From Akebia trifoliata (taxonomy: Eukaryota; Streptophyta; Magnoliopsida; Ranunculales; Lardizabalaceae): a stretch of 64,000 nucleotides of DNA. Both the position numbers and the translations under genes were made by a program. The notes under the pieces were generated by a model that was not told where the DNA came from, made no database searches, and was given only the letters and a program-made list of their open reading frames with translations. The stretch's first letter is position 1, and every line of letters begins with the position of its first letter. The DNA lies in assembly GCA_017979445.1 (NCBI GenBank), contig CM030718.1, positions 22,253,021 through 22,317,020 on the forward strand. The letters run 5' to 3'. Positions 22,422 to 34,438 of the stretch are shown here, one piece after another.

Positions 22422-23680
22422 TCATTCGAAAAGAAAGATAGTTTTATTGAAAACGACAAACAATATGTTCTTCTTTAAACATCTTTCAACAAATTTGTTT
22501 TGAACTATTTTTACATGGACGCTTGGCTTTGTCTTGATGGTCATCAGGATTGCTGTCAGGCTTGACCCTCTTGGCTCTAACAACTGCTCTCTGAATTCTG
22601 CTGGTCCGTCTGGATACCCTAAGGTGCGCTTGTTCCAAGCTTTCTCAATGAGGTGTACTAACTTTTCGGTCAAAGGCTCGGGGAAAAAGAAGCTTTATGC
22701 TGAGGTAAGGATAACTCTGTAGGTACATCGTACTGTTCTGGGATTAGATTAGGGTGGTAAAAAGATGTTTCTTCTAAACCAATCAGACGGACATAGTATG
22801 ATCCTTTGGTTCCTAGAACAGGGGGATCAGTCATCCACCAAGGGCACCTAAAATCGATATGACAGGCGAGGCGAGAGTCTAACCATTTGCTCCAAGCTTT
22901 GACTGAATTGTGACGCACTAACAGGTTTCTCTTGGAAAAATGCTCTGGGCCATATTCGAGGTTTGAGGGAACCTCTACGATTTTGAGACGGTCACAAAGT
23001 CACATATAGAGTAAGTAAGGGCTTCCTTTGAAGCTTTCCCGCTCACCATTTTTTATGGCATCTAACCCTGAGAAGGTTTCAGCTAAGATTAGAGGTACTA
23101 GGTTGGCTTTCCTTTAGAGCTGAGAGGCTATATCTATGAAGGACTCAGGGATAGTTTGGCCATCACTATTGGAGGTCAATATGTATTGAGCTAGGATTCC
23201 TAAGCACAATCGATAGTCTCTAGTGGCTCGCCAAGCTTCGGGTTTTACATTGATGGGGTGATTGCGGGAACGATACGGGCCCAGTAACGGTACTAAGTTT
23301 AATCTCCCGTCATTGACTAAGACTTTGGCTTCTTCCTTGGAAATGTTTAGCCCTGTGGCGAGTTCACCAGAATATCTGGTCTTCAATGAGGGCATGACTA
23401 GGGGTCCTGAAGTGGATATCCTCATGATGCCGCAATAATCCTCGTGAGTAGGGCATAAATGCATGTACCCCATATGGAATATGTGAAGATAGGGGTTCCA
23501 TCGCTTAGCCATAGCATGTAAGAGGTTCCAGTCGATTTCAAACTCATGGAAGTAAAGAGCACTCCTCAACATGAATCTCCCAAAATTGATCTTCTCTACA
23601 GGGTGCATTCCTATGACGGTTGTTTTGACCAACTGATCGATTGGGTTATCACCGACGGCTAACATCCTGGTTTGACACAA
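22422..23680 (-). pseudogene. Extra ORF upstream of gag in the Tat/Ogre element
   Basis: Pieces lie at 23114-23680 (188 codons, INFGRFMLRSALYFHEFEID, PYLHIFHMGYMHLCPTHEDY), 22670-22918 and 22422-22673. The middle of the ORF is in other frames. Plant Tat/Ogre elements often carry an ORF of unknown role before gag. The W..L..M..RW, P..EDY and tandem PL-rich features fit the plant-specific domain often annotated DUF7745. The function is unknown. Broken by at least two frameshifts. Confidence 0.65.
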
Positions 23681-24134
23681 AAGGGTATTTTAGTACTCTT
23701 CCAATGGTCCATGTAAAAGATCAATTTATTTTCTTTTGGAAAATCTTATACTTATGGAAAATATTTTCTGGAAAATATATTTTCTGAAAAATGTTTCTTC
23801 TAAAGAACACTTCTTTTGGAAAATTATTTTTTGAAAAATTTTTTTTTTTTCTTCTTTGAAAATTCGATTTCCATTTTGATTTAATTGGTCCGGTCCATCA
23901 TGATTGTTGGATCGGGATGGACTGGGTCATTATTGTAAAAGAATGGATTCTTTACTGGGTCGGTGCACCCATTTTAATTTTCAAAAATAAAATTTCTTTG
24001 ATCCTTGAGGACAATCATGCACTTTGATCTCATCATTCACATCACTCACATACATTCATCCAACAACATGCATTCATTCAATAAACAACCCGGGAACACC
24101 CACGATAAGTTCGAGTCGTGACCTACTGGGAAGG

Positions 24135-25881
24135 TGTAGACACCCCATTTTTGCACTCGCCTGATTAATCAACTCGTCAACCCGATCGCAAGGATTCCCA
24201 ATGATGGATGTGTATTCCATTGCTTTACTTTGTTACCAGATTTGTTTCAGAAATCCAGATGAGGTATCTCGAATTGACAAAACCTTATAAACCACGCTAC
24301 GCTAGGAAAATACGACCCCAGAAATCTAGAAATCATCATCTTGCAGACCAAAAAGAAGCTTCACGATAAAAATCACTAAAAATTGACCAAATTACCAAAA
24401 TACCCCTAACCTCAAAATAACCCTAGAGCCTACGTTACGGTTAGGAAAACTCTCTCGAACACATAAAATAACAAATCGGAACCAAATAAATCATTTCACC
24501 AATTTTAACAGAATTTGACAAAATTACGAAAATGCCCCTCATAAAGTTCACAATCATTTCACACAAAAAATTTCATAAATAACACAAAATAATATTTCCA
24601 TTGAATTCCTTACGAAAAATCGATTCTAAAACATCCTAGAACATTAAAAACCGACTTAAAACGTGAAAAGTCCTCTCTGGGGGCAAAACGGTAATTTCAC
24701 AATTTTCATAATTAAAAAATTCGAAATTAATAAATAAAACATTAAATAATTAAAGTGAAACATTAATGAAATTAATTTAAAATTTTGAACCTAAAAAATC
24801 GATTAATCGGACTCTCAGGCAAAATTGTTGAGGGTTCGTGAGATATTTCTTTAAGGACCCCTCCATTTGGGGGTCCAAAGAATTAAAGAAATAATGGAAG
24901 GGGGTTCTCCAAAAATTAAAAGTAAATCAAGCAAGACTGAAGTCAAGGTATTAAGTCAATCAAGTAAGACTAAAGTCAAAATTAAAGTCAATTAAGCAAG
25001 ACTAAAGTCAAGATATTAAAAGTCAATCAATTAAGACTAAAGTCAAAACATTAAAAGTCAATCAAATAAGACCAAAAGTCATAATAGAGTTCTAATTAAA
25101 TAATAACTCTATCTAATAGAGTTCTAACTTAAAAACAATTCTACCTAAAACAATTCTAATTAAAACACAATTCTACCTAAAACAATTTTAACTAAAACAC
25201 AACTCTAATTGAATACTAATTCTATCCAAATCAACCCTAAAAAAAAATCTATAAATAGAGGTGCTCACACCCTATTTTCGTATCAACTCATAAACCCTAA
25301 GAGAAGTAGGTCTAGAAGCTCCCCTAGCCCCCCATAAACCCTAGTTTTGGAGCCCCAACTCCTTAGCTAACATCCCTCCTTCAATTTTAGTCTAGAAAAC
25401 ACCCAAAAGCCTTCTAAAAACACTCCCAAATCCTCAACGAACTTGAAGAGTTTAGATTCAAAAACAAGGAGATACCTTGCCTCGGTTCAAAAACAAGGAG
25501 ATACCTTGCCTCGGAGATCCGAAGTCAAATCCGGAAACAGAACGAAGCAAGGGAGCACGGTACAAGGAGCTTTTTTTGTCAGATCTGAGGGAATAAAGTC
25601 TTTGCATCGGAAAGGTATTTTTTTATTTATTTTTATCTAGGTTTTAGCAATGTAATTTACTTGGGAATTTAGTAGAGACCGGCTTTGGCCGGGCGGGATT
25701 GGTGCCTAACACCTTCCAATTCCGTAACATGATCCCCGAATTCAGTTTTCTTGGTTTTAGATTAGTTTTTATCCGTTTAGAGTCATTGATCGGTTCCTAG
25801 ACCGTAATAACTAGGTGGCGACTCCCAAACCACAATGGTCAAAAGCGGATCCGCGCACCCCGCGGATTGAGGGCGCTTTCA
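24135..25881 (+). mobile_element. Solo LTR of the same Tat/Ogre family, opposite orientation
   Basis: It runs TGTAGACACCCC...GGGCGCTTTCA on the plus strand, about 1,747 bp, with a perfect target duplication GAAGG (24130-24134 and 25882-25886). It matches the LTRs at 11372 and 28504 in inverted orientation. It lies in the leader of the full element, so it inserted later and then lost its interior by LTR-LTR recombination. A TATA-like TATAAATA is at 25250. A short direct duplication (TTCAAAAACAAGGAGATACC) occurs at about 25456-25505. Confidence 0.95.
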
Positions 25882-25886
25882 GAAGG

Positions 25887-28484
25887 TTTCTAGACTCTAA
25901 GCTTACTACGTGCAATGCATTTTCATCTAGCCACCCTTGCCCAAGCACACCTATATACCTTTCGATACGTGGTGACTTGGTTTGATATACCGTATAGGTG
26001 ATAATCTAAAACCTCAATTCACTTCTCTGAAGCCAAAAACAGCCAGTTCGATCTCCAGTTGAAAGGTGGCGCACAATGCTGAGCAAGGGCCCACTTAAAT
26101 ACCTCTCGTCTAGAATAGACGTAGTCTATCCCCCTCGTACAGTAGGGTACAGTGGGGCAAGATCTGCTTAGGCACCGGTTTTGACCAAGAAGTGCAATTG
26201 ATATACTTAGATTACCTTTTATACCTACGGGTACGAGTCAAGAGTTGTAGCTTTCATAAATGGTTTGGCATCTCACGAGGGGACCGACCACGTACTAGTA
26301 CTACGTTGGCAATCGGGACATGTGACTGTGTGGCTCACAATAGGACAAAGGCTCAGGTTGCCCCAGCCTGGGTGCATCAATATGTCTCTCAGAATCACCT
26401 GCTCAGACGGTATTGATGCCCCAGTTCGATATACCCTAAGGTACGTGACTGGAGTTGTGGGTTTCATGAATGACGTCGCATCTCCGAAGAGACCGGGCCA
26501 CGCACTAGTGCCACATTGGCTAAATGGGACGTGTAAGTGAGTAAAGCGGTAAACGTGCATGTGGTGTGTGCAAAACAGGGTGGGGTGTGCCCGGGGCCTT
26601 TTCCAAACAAATGGGCCCATGGCCCAATCAAACCAATTATAACATGAATTATATGGATATAAGCACCATTCCAATCACATAAACATTTAATCATGATCAA
26701 CATTATGACCAACATCAAACATGTATTCCCAATGACATTATATCATATTAAATAGGCAATTATTATGAATTAATAATATGGTCCGCTTCACGATTTAAAC
26801 ATGCACATATACGGTATGTGGCAATCAATTAGACCCGATCATCGCAATAATTTGATAAATTTTATAGTCCAAATCAAGGGTGTTTTGGGGTGACCTTAAT
26901 CAAATTAATATTTTCGAGGATATTGGATTGAGAATGAAATGACAATCGTTAGACTAAGTAATTATAATGCTTTTTAACCCAATTGAGATAGGGAAAATAA
27001 AGGAACGAGACATTTAAGAAACAAATTAATTTCTTTAAAAAAAAAAAAAAAAAAAAAAACAAATTTAGAGGAACACTTTTTTATAAAAACCATTAAGGAT
27101 AACAAGCAAAAACATTAAAAAAAAATTTAAAAAAAACAAACAAAAAACGACTTGGTAGTAGGGTGTGTCAACATAACAAATAGTCATTGAATAACAAGGG
27201 TGTGGCTTTAGTAAAACGAGAAATTTACTCAACATTCACACCATCTTCTCACACGGCTTTCAGCCATGTTCTTCAGGCAAAAACAGGAAAAAAATTTTAA
27301 AACAGAAGCAGAGACCGATTGAGCTCTTCAAACCAATCGATTTGAAATCGGTTTGGTCGATTTAATGTTCATCATTCATCATTAATTTCCTGCAATTTTA
27401 AAACCAGTTTTAAGCAAAAGAAACCCGCTGCCATTAACGGCTTGCTTAGCTCACGATCATAGTGGATGCTGTCCCCACAGACTCCATGAGCCGAGATTTC
27501 ATCCTCGATCAATTTAATGATTGTGAGATCCTCAAGTTGCAAGCTGGCTGAAAATCTTTCATTCGGATCAGTCGGTTTCCATTGAAGACGACGAGATCCG
27601 AGCGAAACAGTGGAGGAGCCATCAAGTTGAAGCTCCATACCACTCCAGTGAATGAAGCAGATCGAGTGGGTTAGCATCAACTGGATTAGGAGATCAAAAT
27701 CGATCGATCTCGAGCTTAACAGGAAGAGTTCGGCTGAAGAAGACGATGGGTTTTCTTTTAAAAAGAAAATTTTAAAAGGGTTGAATGGGAAATAGATGAA
27801 TAAAATGGGTTTTTTTTATTAATAGCACCCCAAAATCATTAATTGATTTACTATGCACACACCCCCCAACAGTTCTGCCGACGGAAATTCAGAATTTTTT
27901 TTTTTTTTTTTTAATTTTATTGTTTGAGATGCTATTAATGGGCAGCCTCTCTTGCCTATAAAACATCTAAAAAATAAAAAATGAAAAACAATTACCTAAG
28001 AAACGAGTTATATCGAACATGTATCTCCCTTTTTAAAAAAAAAAATCCTTTGTCATCCAAAAATGGATTGACATACTTTAAAGTAGAAAATAAAAGAAAA
28101 TCCCTTGTTTAATTATTTCATCCTCAACGATCATTATTCCACCCTCAACAAAGTATTCGTCGAAACTTGGTATTATTTAAAGTCACCCCAAGTGACTCTC
28201 GATTGAATTATATGAAAATAATAATATGCTAGAACAACGTATTCAAAGTTGAACCGACATTAATGGTTAAACCCACCAATATAAAAACTAGCATACCATA
28301 TTCAAAGTTGAGCCGAGATTAATAGTTAAACCCACCAAAAAAGAAAAGAAAAGAAAAAAAAAAAAAACGATGAACGAACACTAAAAACTAACTAACTAGC
28401 AATTAAATAAAATCAACTAAAAATAAAAACTAGGTCATTGGCAATGTTCCCATACTTGGGGTTTTTCAAGTCTGATCCTCAATG
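25887..28484 (-). other. Leader (5' untranslated region) of the Tat/Ogre element
   Basis: This lies between the solo LTR and the PBS. It contains two diverged copies of a repeat (about 26210-26345 and 26430-26540) sharing CATCTC.CGA.G.GACCG and a CCACG.ACTAGT core. It also has poly(A) runs (27030-27060) and a 102-codon minus frame (27372-27680) that I do not recognise. Leaders of 2-3 kb are usual in Ogre-like elements. Confidence 0.6.
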
Positions 28485-28503
28485 TCCCCAGTGGAGTCGC
28501 CAC
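28485..28503 (-). other. Primer binding site of the Tat/Ogre element
   Basis: On the minus strand GTGGCGACTCCACTGGGGAC follows the 5' LTR end directly. This matches the tRNA-Arg-type PBS usually reported for Ogre/Tat elements (recalled, not searched) and sets the element's orientation. Confidence 0.85.
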
Positions 28504-30242
28504 TGAAAGCGCCCTCGATCCGCGGGGTGCGCGGATCCGCTTTTGACCCTTGAGGTTTGGGAGTCGCCACCTAGTTGTTATGGTCTAGGAACCAAACTGA
28601 CTCTAACATGGATAAAAAGAACTAATCTACCATAAAAAATCTGAATTCGGGGATCAAGTTACGGGGTTGGAAGGTGTTAGGCACCAACCCCGCCCGGCCA
28701 AAGCCGGTCTCTACTAACTTCCCAAGTAAATTACATTGCTAAAACCTAGATAAAAATAAATAAAAATAAAAATTTACCTTTCCGATAGCAAGGACTTTGT
28801 TCCCTCAGATCTGACAAAAATAGCTCCTTGTACCGTGCTCCCTTGCTTCGTTCTGTCTCCGGATTTGACTTCGGATCTCCTAGATCAAGGTATCTCCTTG
28901 TTTCTGAATCTGAACTCTTCAAGTTTGTTGCGGATTTGGAGGTGTTTTTGGAGGGCTTTTAGGTGTTTTCTAGACTAAAATTGAAGGGGGGATGTTAGGT
29001 AAGGAGTTGGGACTCCAAAACTAAGGTTTATGGGGGGCTATGGGGGCTTCTAGACCTACTTATCTTAGGGTTTATGATTTGATACGAAAATAGGGTGTGA
29101 GCACCTCTATTTATAGATGTTTTTAGGGGTTGATTTGGATAGAGTTAGTGTTTAATTAGAGATCTTTTAATTAGAGTTGTGTTTTAGTTAGACTATTTTA
29201 AGTAGAATTGTGTTTTAATTAGAATTGTTTTAGGTAAAATTGTTTTTAAGTTAGAACTCTATTAGATAGAGTTATTAATCAATTATAATTCTATTATGAC
29301 TTTTGGTCTTATTTGATTGACTTTTAATGTTTTGACTTTAGTCTTAATTGATTGACTTTTAATATCTTGACTTTAGTTTTCCTTAATTGACTTTAATTTT
29401 GACTTCAGTCTCACTTGATTGACTTTAATACCTTGACTTCAGTCTTGCTTGATTTACTTTTAATTTTTGGAGAACCCCCCTCTAAAATATCTTTAATTCT
29501 TTGGACCCCAAATGGAGGGGTCCTTAAAGAAATATCCCACGAACCCTCAACAATTTTACCCGAAAGTCTGATTGATCGATTTTTTAGGTTTAAAATTTTA
29601 AATTAATTTCATTAATATTTTAATTTAATTATTTAATGTTTTATTTATTAATTTCGAATTTTTTAATTATGAAAATTGTGAAATTACCGTTTTGCCCCCG
29701 GAGAGGACTTTTCACGTTTTAAGTCGGTTTTTGGCGTTCTAGGATGTTTTAGAATCGATTTTTCGTAAGGAATTCAATGAGAATGTTAGTTTGTGTCATT
29801 TATGAAAATTTTTATGTGAAATGATTGTGAACTTTATGAGGGGCATTTTCGTAATTTTGTCGAATTTTGTGAAAATTGGTGAAATGATTTATTTGGTTCC
29901 GATTTGTTATTTTATGTGTTCGAGAGAGTTTTCCTAAGTGTAACGTAGGCTCTGGGGTTGTTTGGAGGTTAGGGATATTTTGGTAATTTGGTAATTTTTA
30001 GTGATTTTTATCGTGAAGTTTCTTTCTGGTCTGCAAGATGATGATTTCTATGTTTCTGGGATCGTATTTTCCTAGCGTAGCGTAGTTTCTAAGGTTTTGT
30101 CAGTTCGAGATACCTCATCCGGATTTCTGAAACATATCTGGTAACAAAATAAAGCATTGGAATACACATCCATCATTGGGAATCATTGCAATCGGGTTGA
30201 CGAGTTGATCAATCAGGCGGATGCGAAAATGGGGTGTCTACA
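28504..30242 (-). repeat. 5' LTR of the Tat/Ogre element
   Basis: A 1,739-bp LTR, very similar to 11372-13109. It would drive element transcription leftwards. A TATA-like CTATAAATAGAGGTG (complement of about 29102-29116) lies mid-LTR, as in the other copies. Confidence 0.93.
29106..29117 (-). promoter_or_regulatory. TATA box of the 5' LTR promoter
   Basis: The minus strand reads CTATAAATAGAGG, conserved in all three LTR copies of the family here. That supports a functional core promoter position in the family. Confidence 0.6.
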
Positions 30243-30415
30243 CCATCGTTGAAAATGTTTTTTCTATTATGCATACCATAAAAATCGACTACGTAGTTAA
30301 ATGGATGAATGATAATTTGATCACATACATTGAGAAATATAATTTTGCTATTATCAACAATGAGACAATCACACATTGTTTTTAAAATATGAAAACTCGT
30401 CGAGAACAATTGTAA
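30243..30415 (+). pseudogene. hAT transposase pseudogene, 3' part (dimerisation domain)
   Basis: The sequence continues the gene cut at 11371. With one copy of CCATC removed, the frame reads TIVENVFSIMHTIK across the junction, then WMNDNLITYIEKYNFA and MKTRREQL with a stop at 30413-30415. This is the C-terminal hAT dimerisation (hATC) motif, where families usually read VERAFSAM. One in-frame TAA replaces a glutamine codon before NMKTRR. It proves that the gypsy element inserted into the hAT gene. Confidence 0.85.
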
Positions 30416-32738
30416 AACTTTTTACTTTATTTTATTGAAGTTGATAAATATCTTCTTTTTATAATCTTATTTCATAGATGATGAATGTCAAATGATATAT
30501 AGACGTATTATGCTATTAGTTTTTGTTATACCTTTTATATATTAAAGAACTTTAATTCTTATTTTTTTAAATGAAATTTAGTTGAAAATAAATTGTATAT
30601 TCTTTTGTCATTATAAATGAAAATGGAGTACAAAAATATAATTTTTATGATTATTGGTCAACTATCGTTTGCGATGATGAACCGAAGTTGACATTAAAGA
30701 AGAATATGATTATCGATCAATCATAATCAACACTCTGCCCTACTAACTAAGAATCCTGATTTCGCCCATATCCTAATTAATGCACACTAGAATATAATCA
30801 CCCAAACTAGCCTATACATGATCGAGTTCATCAACTTACTACTAATAACTCTCATTCTGTGCAAGGTCTTTTACGTTGTAGTCATACTGAGCCTTATCTC
30901 CATGAACAACATTTTCTTATTCTTCCTCCTCAGGCACATGCTTAGGCTCAAACTCACGTCGATGTTGTGACAACAACCAAAGTGGAACTTCATAAACATA
31001 CTCATTTGGTTTGTGTAACTGAAGAGGCAATAGTGGTAACAAGCTTAGGTTCTCCATAACAACATACAACTAATATATTACTTGTTGATTTATATCCATC
31101 TCACGGATGTTAGTAGTCAAATTATCAATAGCAACGATCTGAAAAATAAATTAGTTTATTAAATATATATTTTTATTTATAATTTTTTTAAATTAATTAA
31201 AACAAATACTAGACTGTGTCCCATTTTAACATCTATCCATATATAAAATGTATCAATCGTTCGTATAATCTTAAAGCATATATTGAGCCTCAACAAACCA
31301 CGTCGCTGAATTTTGATCCAAGGAAAACTGTACTATTTTCGAAACTCCTTGGATGTCCAAAAAGCTAAATTTTTTTATAAATTTTATTAAAGTATTTCAT
31401 ACAATTTTTTTTAATATAAATTGAATAATTTTTTATATAAATTGAATATTAATATTTAAAGTAAGTTGTAAATATAGACAAAATTGACCATCTACGCGAT
31501 ATCTAGTAAATCTATCTTCACAATTTATAATCATTGTAGTTTGTATTCTACCTTTTTTCCTCTTGTAGTTCACACTTGAGTGGGACCCGAGATAGTATAT
31601 TATAAACCAAACTGTCTCATGCATTTATTTGCAAGATAATACAAAACGATGTGCATAAAAATAACATAAGAACGATGTAGGTTGAAATCACAGGTTGTAT
31701 GCATCGTCTTGATATTCTCTGTTATAAGATGATATGGGGTTCACACAATCTGAAAAGAAGTAAAACACCAATATTTGAGTTAAAATTAGAGAAAATTTAA
31801 ATAATAATATTTGATTTTGTAAACACAAAATATAAAGTACTTATATTTATCACAAAGGGAACAAGAAAATCTAGTTTGGTTTGGTATGACAATACGCTAT
31901 GGTAAAAACCTCATTTTGTACTTGCCTAATTAGACAACCCATCACCTATTCGTTGTGGATTCCTTATGATGAGCGTAAATTGTGTTTGAAGAGCCGAAAA
32001 CTAGTGAGAGGCCCCCTTCATTGTCTCATATTTCTTCCCAATCCTAAGAGTTTTCAGTATTCTTCAAGATTTTATTATCTATTCTTGACATATTCGACTT
32101 AGTAAGTATGTACACTTAAGACTATTACGCATATCGAAAAACCTAAAGACCTCATAACACTAGAAAATGAGACCATGAGACTTAGAAATAATTACATTGA
32201 AATTGAAAGAAGTCTATTGTCAAAGGTTTTTTCGTATGCATTGCACCAATGGTTGGAGTTAGATGAAAAGTATGACAATAATTATATTGACCGTGATAGA
32301 GATCTCGAGGTATATAGGTGAACCAAAACATATCCCATAAGAATGTAATGTCCTTATAGAAGAGCTGATTTGATTTAGTCCATTCCATTAGCATTTGACA
32401 GCTCCACCTGAGGACCTTGATATAAGCAAACTTTTCTCCCAAGAAATAAATAGTCAGAATCTGACTAGACTTACTAAATTGGTAAGGATTTCACCCTTAC
32501 TAAGGGTCCTTGGGCTCATCTTGTGGCATCTGAAAACACGATTTTATGTTTTAGGATTGTAGATGACAAAATTTTATAAACTTTGGTTTTTTTTTTTTTC
32601 TTTTTTGAAGTTATTTTTCACCGTTGAATTTTAATTTCAAGTTTGGGAGTTATGTGAAAGTTCTAGCCAACCATTTTCAAAATCTTATATTAAGCTTAGA
32701 AGAATTTTTTTTTTATTTGAGTTTTTCAATGAAACTTA
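30416..32738. other. AT-rich intergenic stretch
   Basis: No gene is recognised. Short frames at 31433-31624, 31899-32102 and 32182-32442 show no known motif. A minus-strand frame near 30900-31060 with PLWLLSQHRREFEPK is undisturbed for about 48 codons but is not assignable. Confidence 0.5.
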
Positions 32739-33419
32739 AGGTATGTTTGATTGCATGGAAAATGACTTTCCATGGAATTTGAAATCCATGAAAAAATTGT
32801 GGTGGAAAATAGGTAGGATTGAAAAATCAAATTTCATTGTTTGATTTTACTTGGATAAAATCATGAAAAAAATATGAGAAAAAAGAAGAAGAGAAGATGA
32901 GGAGGAAGAAGAAGGGGGAAGGATGTGGTGGTGGCGGCGACAACGACGGAGACGGTGGTGGTGGCGGTGACGATGGCGATGGCAGCGGTGGAAGTAAGTG
33001 AGGAAAAAGAAGGGAGAATGTGATGGTGGCGGCGACGGAGGTAAGTGAGGAAGATGGGGGGGGGGGACGTGGTGGTGGTGGTGAAGGAGGTGAGGGATGG
33101 AGAAAAATAAGAAGAAGAGAGAAAGAGAGAAGGTGGCCAGAGATGGTGATGATAGAGACGGAGACGATGACGGCGATGGCAATGGTGACAGTGACGACGA
33201 CGACGGTGATGACAATGAAGATAGTATAATGGTGGTGGTGGTGGTAGGAAAGAAGAAGATATGAGTGGGGAAGAATTGATGATGAAAAATATGGGTGGAT
33301 TTTTTGATTGGGGTGGAAAGTGAATTTCCATTTCCATGTGCAATCAAACACTTGAAAAATGTTATTTTCCATGGAAATTGATTTTCCACCCTATTTCCTA
33401 TGTGCAATCAAACCTACCC
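32739..33419. mobile_element. Tourist-like (PIF/Harbinger-type) non-autonomous element
   Basis: Terminal inverted repeats AGGTATGTTTGATTGCA and (complement of the end) GGGTAGGTTTGATTGCAC are flanked by the 3-bp duplication TTA (32736-32738 and 33420-33422). Subterminal inverted pieces include TTTTCCATGGAA. The interior is purine-rich with GGTGGTGGCGGCGAC and GATGGTGAC repeats. The His/Ser/Pro-rich frames on the minus strand and the Gly/Glu-rich frame on the plus strand are low-complexity and are not annotated as genes. Confidence 0.65.
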
Positions 33420-33532
33420 TTAGAGTGTTGTAGCGTTGGATTGTTAATGTGGTAATCAATGAGCAAAACGACCCATTATAATGCTTAAAGTCTTACTATG
33501 TTAGTAAAAAAAGTATTTCACATAGACATATA

Positions 33533-34158
33533 CAGAGGTGTCAATGGGTACCGATTTGCCCGAAACCTAGAACTGAGATCGAAAATCCTGATTCTGGTTC
33601 TCTTTTTATTGGAACCAATTAGAGCCTGGTCTAATATGGAATCAAACTGATAGGAACTAGAACCGCTAGGTTCTATTCAATGGAAACCCGTTGGTACTTG
33701 AAATCAATTTATTTGATAATTTGTTTTTACCTTATACATGATTGAAGGATTTTCAATATTTTTAAATTAACATACATTATATAAAGTTCTTCAAGGACTT
33801 TAAAATGAGTTATTTCTTCTTAAATTTATTACTTGTAAAAGAAATGATTTTTTATTTTTGAAAATAAAAGTCATTAAATTATACGTTTAGTGGAACACAT
33901 TATTATTATTAAATTGATACTTTGCAAATAATATGTTATTTTTTTGATGGTTTTTTTTTCCCCAAAGGTTTTGAAATATTTTTTTTTCATTTGATTCTTG
34001 AGATCAGGAATCAACGGGCACCTGTGATTTTTGACAATCACGATTACACTTATTTTAAAATCGGAACAAACAAAAATCAGAATCAACTGATAAAATATAA
34101 TGATTATAATTCTAATTTTCATAAGAATCGAAGCAGAACCAACCCATTGACTCCTCTA
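33533..34158. mobile_element. hAT-type MITE directly upstream of the host gene
   Basis: The ends are CAGAGGTGTCAATGGGT and (complement) TAGAGGAGTCAATGGGT. The 8-bp flanks GACATATA (33525-33532) and GACAAATA (34159-34166) differ at one position, which fits a hAT target duplication. The interior is AT-rich and non-coding, with GGAACC-type subterminal motifs. Its right end is 280 bp before the ATG at 34439, so it may form part of the distal promoter. Confidence 0.7.
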
Positions 34159-34299
34159 GACAAATACACCATCAACCGATCAACTTCACACCTCAATATA
34201 CAAGATTTGCTATCATCAAATGAAGCTATTAAGTTGTTAAATCAACAGAAAATCAGCCACGTGTGGACGTTTTAATTCTAAGTTCAAGACGCGTGGCAG

Positions 34300-34438
34300 T
34301 TTACTGTTTATTCAAGAGGTTAACATCGTCATTTCACAACAGCAAATCCTCTCTCCTGCAACTAAAACCCTTCCTCCTCCTCTTTCTCCCTCTAAAACCC
34401 CTCTCAGAAACCAAAACCACAACCCCAAAACCACAGAG
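34300..34438 (+). promoter_or_regulatory. Probable 5' leader of the host gene
   Basis: Pyrimidine-rich sequence (CCTTCCTCCTCCTCTTTCTC, then CCAAAACCACAACCCC) runs up to the ATG, as in many plant 5' leaders. I see no convincing TATA box between the MITE and the ATG. The core promoter may be TATA-less. Confidence 0.45.

Larger units (their letters stand above)
11372..30242 (-). mobile_element. Full-length Tat/Ogre-type Ty3-gypsy retrotransposon (18.9 kb)
   Basis: It has two 1.74-kb LTRs in the same orientation (11372-13109 and 28504-30242), starting TGTAGACACCCC and ending GGGCGCTTTCA on the minus strand. A perfect 5-bp target duplication CCATC flanks it (11367-11371 and 30243-30247). Minus-strand order: 5' LTR, PBS, long leader, extra ORF, gag, protease, RT-RNase H, a second archaeal-type RNase H, integrase, tandem array, PPT, 3' LTR. 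Two RNase H domains, an ORF before gag, a long 3' region with tandem repeats and the TGGCGACTCCACTGGGGA PBS mark the Tat/Ogre lineage. Frameshifts interrupt most ORFs, so this copy is not autonomous. It sits inside the hAT pseudogene. Confidence 0.93.

Noticed and set aside
27372..27680. 102-codon minus frame in the Tat/Ogre leader
   Set aside because: No recognised motif and within a non-coding leader. Kept only as a remark in the leader entry.
30900..32100. Possible plant mobile domain or MULE-related coding remnants
   Set aside because: Short pieces such as SLWIPYDE and PLWLLSQHRREFEP looked suggestive, but I could not assemble an ordered set of family motifs.
32827..33407. Three overlapping 160-186 codon His/Ser/Pro-rich frames
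   Set aside because: They come from purine-rich trinucleotide repeats inside a Tourist-like element. All frames are open for compositional reasons.
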